From Roseovarius sp. (GTDB taxonomy: Bacteria > Pseudomonadota > Alphaproteobacteria > Rhodobacterales > Rhodobacteraceae): a DNA stretch of 64,000 nt. Below are positions 40,883-50,845 of the stretch, in pieces. The DNA is taken from contig PBIL01000005.1 of the NCBI GenBank assembly GCA_002720475.1, positions 553,925-617,924 of the forward strand. Reading direction: 5' to 3'. The translations under genes and the position numbers were made by a program. The notes under the pieces are model-generated. The model was not told the origin of the DNA, made no database searches, and saw only the letters and a program-made list of their open reading frames with translations. How positions within the stretch are numbered: position 1 is the stretch's first letter; every line of letters starts with the position of its first letter.

Positions 40883-41763
40883 AATCCCTCTCTCCGGAAC
40901 TGCAGGCCCATCTCGACGAGGGCACGACGACGCTCGCCTGGGTGTGGCGGATCACGCGGGCCGACGGCACCACCTTCGGCTTCACCGATCACGACCGGAC
41001 GCTCGCCTTCGGCGGGACCGACTTCGAGCCGGAAAGCGGGCTGACCGCCTCCGAGGTGCGCTCGGGCTCGGACCTTTCGGTCGATGCGCAGGATGCCGAG
41101 GGGGTGCTGACGTCGGAGCGGATCACCGAGACCGACATTCTCGATGGCCGCTGGGACAATGCCGAGGTCGAGGTGTGGCGGGTGAACTGGGCCGACACGA
41201 GCCAGCGCGTGCTGATGCGACGCGGCGCCATCGGCCAGATCCGGCGCGGACGGCTGGCCTTCGTCGCCGAAGTCCGCTCGCTCGCGCATGTGCTCGGTCA
41301 GACGGTCGGGCGGACCTTCCAGGCGAGTTGCGACGCCGCATTGGGTGATGCGCGCTGCGGCGTCGACCTTGAGGATCCCGCCTTCAAGGGCACCGGTGCC
41401 GTCATCGATCTCCTGCGCGATCGGGCCTTCACTGCCTCGGGGCTCGGCGGCTTCGCCTCCGGCTGGTTCGCCTTCGGCACGCTGGACTGGACGAGCGGCG
41501 CGAATGCCGGGCGGCGCGCGGAAGTGCTGGGGCACGACGTGACAGACGGCATCGCGGTCCTGACCCTTCTCGAGACGCCGGTTCGGTCGATCGCCCAGGG
41601 CGACGCCTTCAGCATCCGTGCGGGCTGCGACAAGCGCATGGAGACCTGCGGAGCGAAGTTCGCCAACATCGCCCATTTCCGCGGCTTCCCGCATATTCCG
41701 GGCCAGGACACCGTGCTGCGCTACGCCACCAAGGACGGCGGCCACGACGGAGGCGTGCTGTGA
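40879..41763 (+). CDS. Tail-tip protein, DUF2163 / GTA gp13-like
   Basis: This 294-aa protein begins LSPELQAHLDEGTTTLAWVW and contains FTDHDRTLAFGG, FQASCDAALGDARCGVDLED and a late CDKRMETCGAKFANIAHFRG FPHIPGQD stretch. This is the conserved pattern of DUF2163 and GTA gp13. The paired cysteines are characteristic and may bind an Fe-S cluster or metal. It lies in the tail tip with the peptidase and host-specificity proteins encoded next. Confidence 0.92.
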   Translation: MKSLSPELQAHLDEGTTTLAWVWRITRADGTTFGFTDHDRTLAFGGTDFEPESGLTASEVRSGSDLSVDAQDAEGVLTSERITETDILDGRWDNAEVEVWRVNWADTSQRVLMRRGAIGQIRRGRLAFVAEVRSLAHVLGQTVGRTFQASCDAALGDARCGVDLEDPAFKGTGAVIDLLRDRAFTASGLGGFASGWFAFGTLDWTSGANAGRRAEVLGHDVTDGIAVLTLLETPVRSIAQGDAFSIRAGCDKRMETCGAKFANIAHFRGFPHIPGQDTVLRYATKDGGHDGGVL

Positions 41764-42197
41764 AGCCCGCCGATTCGGATCGGGTGATCGCCGCTGCCCG
41801 CTCCTGGCTCGGCACGCCGTACCACGACCAGGCGAGCCTGCGCGGTGTCGGCTGCGACTGCCTTGGGCTGGCGCGCGGTGTCTGGCGCGAGGTGGTCGGC
41901 CCTGAGCCGTTCCCGATCCCGCCCTACAGCCGGGACTGGGGCGAGACCGGGCCGCGGGAGGTGCTGGCGAACGGCGCGCGGCGGATGATGATCGAGGTGC
42001 CGCTCACCGAGGCCGGACCCGGCGCGCTGGTGCTGTTTCGCATGGATAGCCGCGCCATTGCCAAGCATGTCGGGATCCTGACCGGGCCTGCCACCTTCAT
42101 CCATGCCTATGAGCGGCTCGGCGTCATCGAGGAACCGCTCACGCAACCCTGGCGGCGGCGCATCGCCTTCGCCTTCCTCTTTCCCAGCGAGGTCTGA
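41760..42197 (+). CDS. NlpC/P60-type tail peptidase (GTA gp14-like)
   Basis: This 145-aa cysteine peptidase has GCDCLGLARGVWRE with Cys34 as likely nucleophile and His103 in AKHVGIL. The family cuts peptidoglycan during DNA entry. It starts with GTG overlapping the stop of the gp13-like gene, and lies in the gp12-gp15 order known from gene transfer agents. Confidence 0.9.
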   Translation: MKPADSDRVIAAARSWLGTPYHDQASLRGVGCDCLGLARGVWREVVGPEPFPIPPYSRDWGETGPREVLANGARRMMIEVPLTEAGPGALVLFRMDSRAIAKHVGILTGPATFIHAYERLGVIEEPLTQPWRRRIAFAFLFPSEV

Positions 42198-42200
42198 CCC

Positions 42201-45200
42201 GTGGCCACGCTTGTTCTCGGCGCCGTGGGCACCGCCATCGGCGGCAGCATTGGCGGCAGCATCCTCGGGCTGTCAGCCGCGACCATCGGCGGCTTTGTCG
42301 GCTCGACCATCGGGTCCGCCGTCGACAGCTGGATCGTTTCCTCGCTCGCGCCGACGCAGCGGATCGAGGGGCAGCGGGTCGACTCCTTGCGCATCACTTC
42401 GTCCACCGAGGGCGCGGTCGTCCCGCGCGTCTATGGGCGCATGCGCTTGGGCGGCAACGTGATCTGGGCCACGGATTTCCGCGAGGAGACAAAGACCAGC
42501 ACGCAAGGCGGCGGCAAGGGCGGCGGGCCGAAGGTCAAGACCACCGAGTATCGCTATTTTGCCAGCTTCGCCGTGGCGCTCTGCGAAGGGCCGATCACCG
42601 GGATCGGTCGCGTCTGGGCCGACGGCAAGCTCATGGACACCGCCGGGATCACCTGGCGCTGGTATCCGGGCGACGAGGCGCAGATGGCGGACCCGTTCAT
42701 CGCCGCGAAGATGGGCGCGGCCAATACGCCCGCTTATCGGGGCACTGCCTATGTCGTCTTCGAGGAGCTACCACTCGGGAACTACGGCAACCGCCTGCCG
42801 CAGCTCTCCTTCGAGGTCTTCCGGCCGCTCGCCGATCCCGATACCGCCGAGGGCCTGACCCGCGCCGTCACCATGATCCCGGCCTCGGGCGAGTTCGTCT
42901 ACGCGACGGACGGCATCCGCAAGGGGCTGGCCGGCAATCAGGGAGCCGAGAACCTCAACGCGCTCTCGGACACCGCCGACATGGTGGTGGCGCTCGACCG
43001 GCTGCAGGCCATGTCGCCGAGTGTGGAGAGCGTGAGCTTGGTTGTAGCCTGGTTCGGAGACGACCTGCGCGCGGGGGCATGCCAGATCAGGCCCGGCGTC
43101 GAACTGGCATCCAAGATCACCACTCCGCAGACGTGGTCCGTGAACGGCGTCTCGCGCGCCGCCGCCCATCTCGTCAGCCGCGACGATCAGGACCGCCCGG
43201 TCTACGGCGGCACGCCGGCCGACTTCGCCGTGGTTCAGGCGATCAGGGAGATGAAGGCGCGCGGGCTGCGCGTCACCTTCTACCCGTTCATCCTGATGGA
43301 TGTCCCGCCGGGCAATACGCTGCCGAACCCGTATTCCGAGAACGCCGCCGAGACCGGCCAGCCGGCGTTTCCCTGGCGCGGCCGGATCACCTGCTCGCCA
43401 GCGGCGGTCTATGCGGGCTCCGTGGACAAGACCACGGCGGCCGAGGCTCAGGTGGCAGCCTTCTTCGGCAATGCCAGTCCTTCGGATTTTGTGGTCTCGG
43501 GCGAGAGTGTCTCCTGGATCGGCGCGCCGGATGACTGGGGCCTGCGGCGCATGGTGCTGCATTACGCCCATCTCTGCGCGGCGGCCGGCGGCGTCGATGC
43601 CTTCCTGATCGGTTCCGAGATGCGCGGGCTGACCACGATCCGCGACAGCGCGACGACCTATCCGGCGGTTCAGGCGTTTCGCGAGCTGGCGGCTGACGTC
43701 CGCTCGATCCTCGGGCCCTCCACGAAGATCAGCTACGCAGCGGACTGGAGCGAGTATTTCGGGCATCATCCGCAGGATGATGAGGCGGGGAGCGCCACCG
43801 GTTCGAGCGACCCGCCGAATGGCGACGTGTTCTTCCACCTCGATCCGCTCTGGGCGGACGGCAACGTCGATTTCATCGGCATCGACAACTACATGGCCGT
43901 AAGCGACTGGCGCGACGGCTTCGAGCATCTCGACGCGCAAGAGGGCTGGCCCGCGATCCACGACCGGGCCTACCTGCAGGGGAACATCGCGGGCGGCGAA
44001 GGCTACGACTGGTTCTATGCCTCAGACGCTGACCGTGCCGCGCAGGTCCGCACGCCCGTCACGGATGGCGCTCACGGCAAGCCATGGGTCTTCCGCACGA
44101 AGGATTTGCGCAGCTGGTGGTCGAACCTGCATTTCGACCGTCCGGGCGGGGTGGAGGCCGGCACGCCCACAGCCTGGGTGCCGCAGTCCAAGCCCATCCG
44201 CTTCACCGAGCTTGGCTGCCCGGCGATCGACCGCGGCACCAACCAGCCGAACGTGTTCTTCGACCCGAAGTCGTCGGAAAGTGCCGTGCCGTATTTCTCG
44301 CGGGGCTGGCGGGATGATGCGATCCAGCGGGCCTATCTCGAAGCGACCTACCTGTATTGGGGCGAGGCAGCGAACAACCCGACGTCGTCGGTCTACGGCG
44401 GCCCGATGTTGGACGTCCCCGAATGCGCCGCCTGGACCTGGGACGCGCGGCCCTATCCGTTCTTCCCCGAACTGACGGATGTCTGGACAGACGGCGCGAA
44501 CTGGCGGCTGGGGCACTGGCTGACCGGACGGCTGGGCGCGGTCTCTCTCGCCGCGCTCGTCCGCCGCCTCTGCCTGCGGGCCGGGTTGCCCGAATCCCGC
44601 ATCGACGTCACCGGCCTCTGGGGCGCGGTCGAGGGATACGCCATCGGCGCGCTGGAAAGCCCGCGCGCCTCGATCACCACGCTGTCGCGGTATTTCGGCT
44701 TCGATGCCGTCGAGACCGAAGGGGTGATCCGCTTCGTGATGCGTGGCGGAGCGTCGGTCGCCACCCTCGCACCCGACGATCTCGTTGCCGCGCGAGAGGG
44801 CGACGTCCTCGAACTCACGCGCGGCCAGGAGACGGAACAGCCGCAGGCCCTCAAATGGCAGATCGCTCGGGCCGACGAGGATTATGATGCCGCGCAGGTC
44901 GAGGCGCGGCGCATCACGGTGGATACGACCCGGATCGCCTCGGAGAGCTTTCCAATGTCGGTCCCGCCCGAGGAGGCCGAGCGGCACTGCCGCCGCGCGT
45001 TGATGGAAGCGTGGACCGGTCGCGAGAGCGCGGTCTTCCGTCTGCCGCCGTCGCGGCTGGCGCTCGATCCTGCCGATACGATCCGATTGGAACATGATGG
45101 GCGGCAGGTCGAACTGCGCCTCATCTCGATTGCGGATGCCGAGGCGCGCGGCATCGAGGCCGTCCGGCAGGACCGCGAAGCCTATGACCTGCCACCGGGC

Positions 45201-46222
45201 GCAGAGCGACCCTCTGCCCTCTCAAAGGCCGTTGTGTTCGGCGCGCCGGATGCGATGCTCATGGACCTGCCGCAACTGCGCGAGGACCAGCCTGCCCACC
45301 GACCCTTTGTCGCAGCCCATGCCGTTCCCTGGCCGGGTGAGATGGCAGTGTTTCGCAGCCCGTCGACGGACGGCTTCGAGGTGCTGACGACCTTCGGAGG
45401 CCGTGCCCGGATCGGGACGCTGGTCTCGGACTTTTACGCGGGGCCGACCTCGCGCTTCGATCTCGGCAATGCGCTGGTGGTCGATCTGCTAACCGGCACG
45501 CTGGAGAGCGTCACCGACCTGGCGCTCTTCGGAGGGGCCAACGCGCTCGCGATCGAGAGCGCGCCGGGAACTTGGGAGATCGTGCAGGCGGGTGCGGCGG
45601 AACTGATCGCGCCGGGCCGCTATCGCCTGACCAGCTTCTGCGCGGCCAGCGTGGCACGGAAGGCGCCATGGGCAATCCGGCGCCTGCCGGCGCGCGTGTG
45701 GTGGTGCTCGACGACAGCCTCGCCTCGCTGCCTATCTCCGAAGCCGACCTCGGCATCCCGTGGAACTGGCGCATAGGCCCGGCGAGCCGTCCATCGAGCG
45801 ACGAGACCTATGTCGCGCAGGCCTTCACGCCCGAAGGCGTGGGGCTGCGGCCGTTCTCCGTCGCCCATGTCGATCAGCCATGGCGCACGCCACGCACGCC
45901 CGGCGATCTTACGATCCGCTGGACACGCCGGTCCCGGGCACTCGCGGCCGACAGCTGGGGCGGGCTTGAGGTGCCGCTGGCCGAGGAGCTGGAGGCCTAC
46001 GAGGTCGAGATTATCGATCCCGGATCAGGTCCGGGACAGGCTCTCCCCACCGTGAAGCGGGTGCTGAGCACGGCGACGACCAGCGCGGTCTACACCGCCG
46101 CCCAGCAGACCGCCGACTGGGGCGGGCCGCTCGGGCCCGGCGACAGCCTCGACATCCGCATCTACCAGCTCTCCGCGCTCGTGGGGCGGGGTACGGCCAA
46201 AACCGTCACGATAACCTTTTGA
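42201..46222 (+). pseudogene. Host-specificity tail protein (GTA gp15-like), split by a frameshift
   Basis: The first frame (42201-45776) encodes about 1145 matching residues: a membrane-like glycine-rich N-terminus, a TIM-barrel glycosidase-like region (SYAADWSEYFGHHP), and a phage-tail domain. Near 45631-45640 the family sequence continues in another frame, LLRGQRGTEGAMGNPAPAGA, to ALVGRGTAKTVTITF at 46222. One base appears missing between ACCAG and CTTCTGCGC. Restored, the protein would have about 1340 residues and form the tail tip that contacts the host. As read, the last 195 residues are lost unless ribosomes slip or the base is a sequencing error. Confidence 0.85.
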
Positions 46223-46232
46223 AGGCCAGTCC

Positions 46233-47309
46233 ATGTCCGACGCCACGACCCATCTCCTGCTGCCCTACATCCTCGCGGCGCAGGCCCAGAAACACGTCAC
46301 CCACAACGAGGCGCTGCGGCTGCTCGACGGGCTTGTCCAGCTCTCCGTTCTCGACCGGGACCTGACTGCGCCGCCTGGTTCGCCAGCCGATGGCGACCGC
46401 TACATCGTCGCCTCGGGCGCGACCGGCGACTGGACGGGCTGGGACCTGAACGTCGCGCTCTGGACCGACGGCGCCTGGCTGCGGCTACCGCCGCGCACCG
46501 GCTGGCGGGCATGGGTCGAGGACGAGGGCCTGCTGCTGGTCTACGACGGCGCGGGCTGGATCGGAACCACACCGGCGGCCCTGCAGAACATGGCGCTGCT
46601 CGGGGTCGGCACGACGGCGGATGCCTCGAACCCGTTCTCGGCCAAGCTGAACGCGGCGCTCTGGACGTCTAGACCCAAGGCCGAGGGCGGGACGGGCGAT
46701 CTGTTCTTGCAGCTAAACAAGGAGGCTGCGGGCGACGACCTCGGTCTGACGCTGCAGACCAACTTCGTGACCAAGGCGCTGGTCGGGCTGTTCGGCTCAG
46801 ACAGGTTCCGGCTTGCGGTCTCCGCCGACGGCAGCACCTTCTTCGACGCCCTCAGCGTCGACAACGCCACCGGCATCGTCGATCAGCCCCGGCTGCCTCG
46901 GTTCAAGGCATACACGAACTACGACAACTACGTCGGCGTCGGGACCTGGACGAAGATCGGCATCAACAACATCGACTACAACGATCAGGGGGCGTTCGAT
47001 GCCGCAAACAACCGCTTCGTGGTGCCGGTGGACGGCACCTACCTCTTCGGCGCGACGCTCCTCTACAAGGTGAACGCCAGCACGTCCGCGCGGATGAGCG
47101 GGCGGCTCGCCCTGAACGGCACGACCCAGATCCGAGGCTCCTTCGGCGAGGTTTCCAGCGCCCACAAATCACTTGCCACCACGCTTTGGCTGCAGACCAT
47201 GGTGTCGCTGGCGGCGGGCGACACGGTTGAACTCCAGGGGTATTTCCGGGCCGCTGACGGGTATTTCGCCGCCGATCAGACGTCGTTCTGGGGGGCGAAG
47301 ATGGGGTGA
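46233..47309 (+). CDS. DUF2793 tail protein with C1q-like C-terminus (receptor binding candidate)
   Basis: This 358-aa protein begins with a DUF2793 domain (LLLPYILAAQAQKHVTHNEA, DRYIVASGATGDWTGWD). The last 130 residues (from PRLPRFKAYTNYDNYVGVGT) resemble a C1q/TNF-like beta-sandwich, with VPVDGTYLFGATLLYKVN and a VELQGYFRAADGYF end. DUF2793 proteins follow gp15 in these phages. A C1q-like head suggests trimeric receptor binding; that is inference. It is the last clear prophage gene. Confidence 0.82.
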   Translation: MSDATTHLLLPYILAAQAQKHVTHNEALRLLDGLVQLSVLDRDLTAPPGSPADGDRYIVASGATGDWTGWDLNVALWTDGAWLRLPPRTGWRAWVEDEGLLLVYDGAGWIGTTPAALQNMALLGVGTTADASNPFSAKLNAALWTSRPKAEGGTGDLFLQLNKEAAGDDLGLTLQTNFVTKALVGLFGSDRFRLAVSADGSTFFDALSVDNATGIVDQPRLPRFKAYTNYDNYVGVGTWTKIGINNIDYNDQGAFDAANNRFVVPVDGTYLFGATLLYKVNASTSARMSGRLALNGTTQIRGSFGEVSSAHKSLATTLWLQTMVSLAAGDTVELQGYFRAADGYFAADQTSFWGAKMG

Positions 47310-47355
47310 GGCGGTGTTACACAGCGGTCCCAAAGTTTTTGCGCACAAACCAACG

Positions 47356-47640
47356 TCAAGATTGGACAGGCGAGCTATCGGGTGTGCCTTGGTTTGCCTC
47401 CCAATCCGCGTACGTCCGTCCATCCGGAAGTTTCCAGAGGATCCGACCGATGACGCTCGCGCCGATAACGGCAGCAGCTGCGGCAGACGCAGACGTGAAG
47501 CTGTAGGGACTCGTGAAGACCAGAAAACCACCTTCTTCTCGGAGAACGCCCTTCTCGACGAGGGTATTCCGAAGCGCGACCGTGCCTCGCGGAATCGTCC
47601 GCGTTGTCCGGATCCTTGCCTTCGAGCCTGCCGTGACCAC
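47356..47640 (-). pseudogene. DUF4357-like fragment
   Basis: The frame encodes RGTVALRNTLVEKGVLREEG, SASAAAAAVIGASVIGR and DGRTYADWEANQG, the usual C-terminal DUF4357 pattern found on GIY-YIG nucleases and uncharacterised proteins. Upstream codons continue as FAAEIEIGPSGDFVV but no proper start or N-terminal domain follows, so the gene seems to be a 5'-truncated remnant. It lies between the prophage end and the hydrogenase genes, where a junction is expected. Confidence 0.55.
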
Positions 47641-47932
47641 GAAATCCCCGGAGGGCCCAATCTCGATCTCTGCAGCGAAGCCGTCGCCACCAAAACAGGA
47701 GCGAGGGCTTTCAAGGAGTTCAGCCCCAGAAGGTTTTCGATCTGCGATCTGCTCCGGTGCTCGCCTGCGGACTGCTCGGAAGAGATCCCACAGCCATCAC
47801 CAAATCACCGCGCGCTGATGATTTCGCCGCATGTGCCTCGGGCGCGGGGTCTTGGGCCATGTCCGGCACCCGGTTATCCGGAGTTCAGCCCATGGCACGG
47901 CGGGCTGGCGGAAAGCGGGGATCGGGGGTGGC

Positions 47933-48763
47933 TCACGACCGATCCGCGGCGACGATGTCGCGCAGCCGTGCGCACCAGGCGTCCATGCCCGCGCCGGTTT
48001 TTGCCGATAGGCACAGCACTTCCGCCTCCGGGTTCACGCTGGCGATATTGGCGCGACAGGCGTTTTCGTCGAAATCCACATGCGGCGCGAGGTCGATCTT
48101 GTTGATCACCACCAGGTCCACGGCGCGGAACATGTGCGGATACTTGATCGGCTTGTCCTCGCCTTCGGTGGTAGAGATGACCGCGACCTTCATGCGTTCG
48201 CCGAGATCGAACATGGCCGGGCAGACCAGGTTCCCCACATTCTCGATCATCAAGAGCGAGCCATGCGCCGGGTCGAGCGTCCGGGCGGCCCGGGCCACCA
48301 TGTCGGCCTCCAGATGGCAACCCGCGCCGGTGTTGATCTGGATCGCGCGCGCGCCGGCCTGCTTGATCCGCTCGGCATCGTTGGCGGTCATCTGGTCGCC
48401 CTCGATCACCGAAATCGGGATCTCGCCGGCCAAGGCCCGGATCGTCGCCTCGAGCAGCGTGGTCTTGCCCGATCCGGGCGATGAGACGAGGTTTAACGCC
48501 ACCACCCCGCGCCCCTCGAACCAACCGCGATTTTCGGCGGCGAACCTGTCGTTCTTGTCCAGAACCGCGATCTCGAGCGGGATGACCTCGCCCTGGGGGC
48601 CGTGCGTATGGGGTTCGTCATGGCCGGGGTGGTGATGCTCATGGCTGTGGCCGTGGTCGTGGCTGTGACCGTGGCCACCGTTCAGGATCACCTTCTGGCC
48701 CGTTGCCGTATCGGTCATCGAGACTTCGTTCGCCGGATCGGCGCAGCCGCATGTTCCACACAT
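47933..48763 (-). CDS. hypB: Hydrogenase nickel-incorporation GTPase HypB
   Basis: This 276-aa protein has the N-terminal nickel motif MCGTCGC (Cys2, 5, 7), a histidine-rich stretch (about 31-54) that can store nickel, and a G domain with SSPGSGKT (94-101). IEGDQMT, ENVGNLVCPA and NKIDLAPH follow. It hydrolyses GTP to drive nickel insertion into the large subunit with HypA. It is the last gene of the leftward hyp operon and starts just after hypA. Confidence 0.97.
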   Translation of the reverse strand: MCGTCGCADPANEVSMTDTATGQKVILNGGHGHSHDHGHSHEHHHPGHDEPHTHGPQGEVIPLEIAVLDKNDRFAAENRGWFEGRGVVALNLVSSPGSGKTTLLEATIRALAGEIPISVIEGDQMTANDAERIKQAGARAIQINTGAGCHLEADMVARAARTLDPAHGSLLMIENVGNLVCPAMFDLGERMKVAVISTTEGEDKPIKYPHMFRAVDLVVINKIDLAPHVDFDENACRANIASVNPEAEVLCLSAKTGAGMDAWCARLRDIVAADRS

Positions 48764-49006
48764 TCAAGCGTCCTCCATGAATTCCATTTCGCGCACCACG
48801 AAGGTGTCGCCTTCGGCCTCGAGAAAGCCCAGACGCACCTGCGCGATGTCAGAGTTTTCGGTCACCAGCCCCCAGCAGAACTCCAGCGCCGGCCGCTCGA
48901 CACAGGCCAGCGGACCGATGGCGACGCGCACCTCGCGCACCGCGCGCCCTCGGGCATGCTCGCGGACGATGGCGGCGATGTTGCGTGCCAGGCCCAGCTC
49001 GTGCAT
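48764..49006 (-). CDS. hypA: HypA-like protein lacking the zinc finger
   Basis: This 80-aa protein begins MHELGLARNIAAIVREHARG and contains EVRVAIGPLACVERPALEFC, which matches HypA. The nickel-binding MHE start is present. Normal HypA is about 115 aa and carries two CxxC pairs of a structural zinc site; here the protein ends at EFMEDA with no CxxC. It abuts hypB downstream and the nickel-transport-like gene upstream. The assignment as a short HypA is supported by position and the N-terminal sequence. Confidence 0.85.
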   Translation of the reverse strand: MHELGLARNIAAIVREHARGRAVREVRVAIGPLACVERPALEFCWGLVTENSDIAQVRLGFLEAEGDTFVVREMEFMEDA

Positions 49007-49749
49007 CAGAAGAGCTCCATGGCCAGGGCGCCGTTTTCGGCCATGATGAAGATGCCGAACCCTATTGCAATGGCCGCCACCGCCAGCCGGGCGCCGGCAT
49101 GCAGCCAGCGGAGGTTCTTCGGGGCCATCAGGATCGGCACGCTGATCGCCGCCGAAATCGCGGCCATGCCGACGATCGAGCCGATCCCCACCAGCGCCAC
49201 ATATGCCAGCGCCACCCAGGCGCTGCCCGCGCTTGCCGCCGCCAGCGCGATGATCGCCGCCGAGCCCGCCGCGCCATGCACCAGCCCGATGGCCATCGCC
49301 TTGAAGGGAAACCCGCCCGGATGGGCATGGTCATGTGCGTCATGGCTGTGGGGGCCGGTCCGGCCGGCATGGCTGTGCAGGTGGATATGCGGCCCCATGT
49401 CGCCATGGCTGTGCACATGCACATGCAGGCCGCTCTTGCGGGCGCGCCGCAGCACATCGGCCCCCAGCAGCACCAGCATGATGCCGACGGCGAATTCCAG
49501 CGCCGCCGCCGCCGCATCGGTGAGCACGAAGCTGAACAGAACCACCGCCGAGGACAAGAGCACCAGCGTCATGGTATGGCCGAGCCCCCAGGCCGCACCG
49601 CGCAGGATCAGCTGTCTGGGGCTCCCGCTGGCCAGGGTGCCGAGCGCGGCCAGATGATCTGCCTCGAAGGCATGGAGCACGCCCAGAAGGAAGCCCAGCA
49701 GCAGAAAGCCGGGAGTCGATGAAACAGTTAGAGCGTTGACGAATTCCAT
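49006..49749 (-). CDS. Nickel/cobalt permease-like membrane protein (HupE/UreH-type)
   Basis: This 247-aa protein has about six hydrophobic helices. An early FEADHLAALGTLASG stretch carries the HxxxH-like motif of nickel transporters. A central loop (about residues 108-145) is very rich in histidine (HVHVHSHGDMGPHIHLHSHA). It probably supplies nickel for the hydrogenase. The start at 49749 is chosen at MEFVNALTV. GAAGGAG lies 11 bases upstream. Its stop overlaps the hypA start by one base. Confidence 0.8.
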   Translation of the reverse strand: MEFVNALTVSSTPGFLLLGFLLGVLHAFEADHLAALGTLASGSPRQLILRGAAWGLGHTMTLVLLSSAVVLFSFVLTDAAAAALEFAVGIMLVLLGADVLRRARKSGLHVHVHSHGDMGPHIHLHSHAGRTGPHSHDAHDHAHPGGFPFKAMAIGLVHGAAGSAAIIALAAASAGSAWVALAYVALVGIGSIVGMAAISAAISVPILMAPKNLRWLHAGARLAVAAIAIGFGIFIMAENGALAMELF

Positions 49750-49771
49750 GGGTCTTGCAACTCCTTCGCAA

Positions 49772-50845
49772 TCAGCAGATTCTGGGCAGTTGTTCGCCAA
49801 CCAGCATGTCGATGATGCGCCCGCCGCCAAACAGCGTGGTCATCACCACCGAACCGGGATTGTCGGCGGTTGCTCTCCCGATCGCGACCGCATCGCGCCC
49901 CACCTCGAGGGCGCGCATCGCCGCCAGCGCCGCCTCGGCCTGATCGGCGGGGGTGAAGAGCACCAGCGTGCCCTCGTTCGCCAGATAGAGCGGATCGAGC
50001 CCGAGAATCTCGCACACCCCCTTGACCTCGGGGCGCAGCGGCAGGTCCGACTCGGCGATCTCGATGCCCACGCCCGAGGCTTCGGCAATCTCGTTGAGCG
50101 CCGAGGCCAGTCCGCCGCGGGTGGCATCGCGCGCGCAGCGGGTGTCCGGCGCCGCCGCCAGCACCGCCTCCATCAGCCGGTTGAGCGCCGCGCAGTCGCT
50201 TTCGATCGTCGTGCTCAGCGCCATGTCGCCACGCGCCGCCAGAATGGCCGCGCCGTGATCCCCCAGAACGCCGTTGACCAGCGCCACGTCGCCCGGCCGC
50301 ACCCGGCCGGCGTTCAGGTTGCGTCCCGGCGGGATGATCCCGACGCCCGAGGTGGTCACGAAAACCCCGTCGGCCGAGCCGCGCTCCACCACCTTGGTAT
50401 CGCCGGTGACGATATGCACGCCGGCCTCCTGCGCGGCAAGGCGCATCGACCGCGCGATCCGGTGCAGCAGCGCCACCTCGGTCCCCTCCTCGATGATCAC
50501 CGCCGCCGACAGCCAGAGCGGAATTGCCCCGCCTACCGCCAGGTCGTTCACCGTGCCGCAGACCGCGATCTTGCCGATGTCGCCCCCGGGAAATTCGATC
50601 GGCGAGACCACGAAACTGTCGGTGGTGAAGGCCAGTTGCGCGCCGGGTGCGCGCAGCGCGTCGTGCATCAGCCGCGCCTGATCCTCCATGTCGCCCATCT
50701 CGGGGTTGTCGAAGGCGGCGACGAACACATCGTCGATCAGATCACGCATCGCCTTGCCGCCACCGCCATGGGCGAGGGTGACGGTCTGGACCTGCAGCTT
50801 GCCGCCGCGGCGCCGCGACGCGCCATGTGCCGGTTGATCCTTCAT
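49772..50845 (-). CDS. hypE: Hydrogenase maturation protein HypE
   Basis: This 357-aa PurM-like protein has TLAHGGGGKAMRDLIDDVF at the start, FTTDSFVVSPIEFPGGDIG, and the terminal PRIC whose cysteine receives the carbamoyl group from HypF and becomes the cyanide ligand precursor. Length is normal for HypE. The ATG overlaps the hypD stop by 4 bases (ATGA). The open frame upstream through hypD is a shadow. Confidence 0.97.
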   Translation of the reverse strand: MKDQPAHGASRRRGGKLQVQTVTLAHGGGGKAMRDLIDDVFVAAFDNPEMGDMEDQARLMHDALRAPGAQLAFTTDSFVVSPIEFPGGDIGKIAVCGTVNDLAVGGAIPLWLSAAVIIEEGTEVALLHRIARSMRLAAQEAGVHIVTGDTKVVERGSADGVFVTTSGVGIIPPGRNLNAGRVRPGDVALVNGVLGDHGAAILAARGDMALSTTIESDCAALNRLMEAVLAAAPDTRCARDATRGGLASALNEIAEASGVGIEIAESDLPLRPEVKGVCEILGLDPLYLANEGTLVLFTPADQAEAALAAMRALEVGRDAVAIGRATADNPGSVVMTTLFGGGRIIDMLVGEQLPRIC

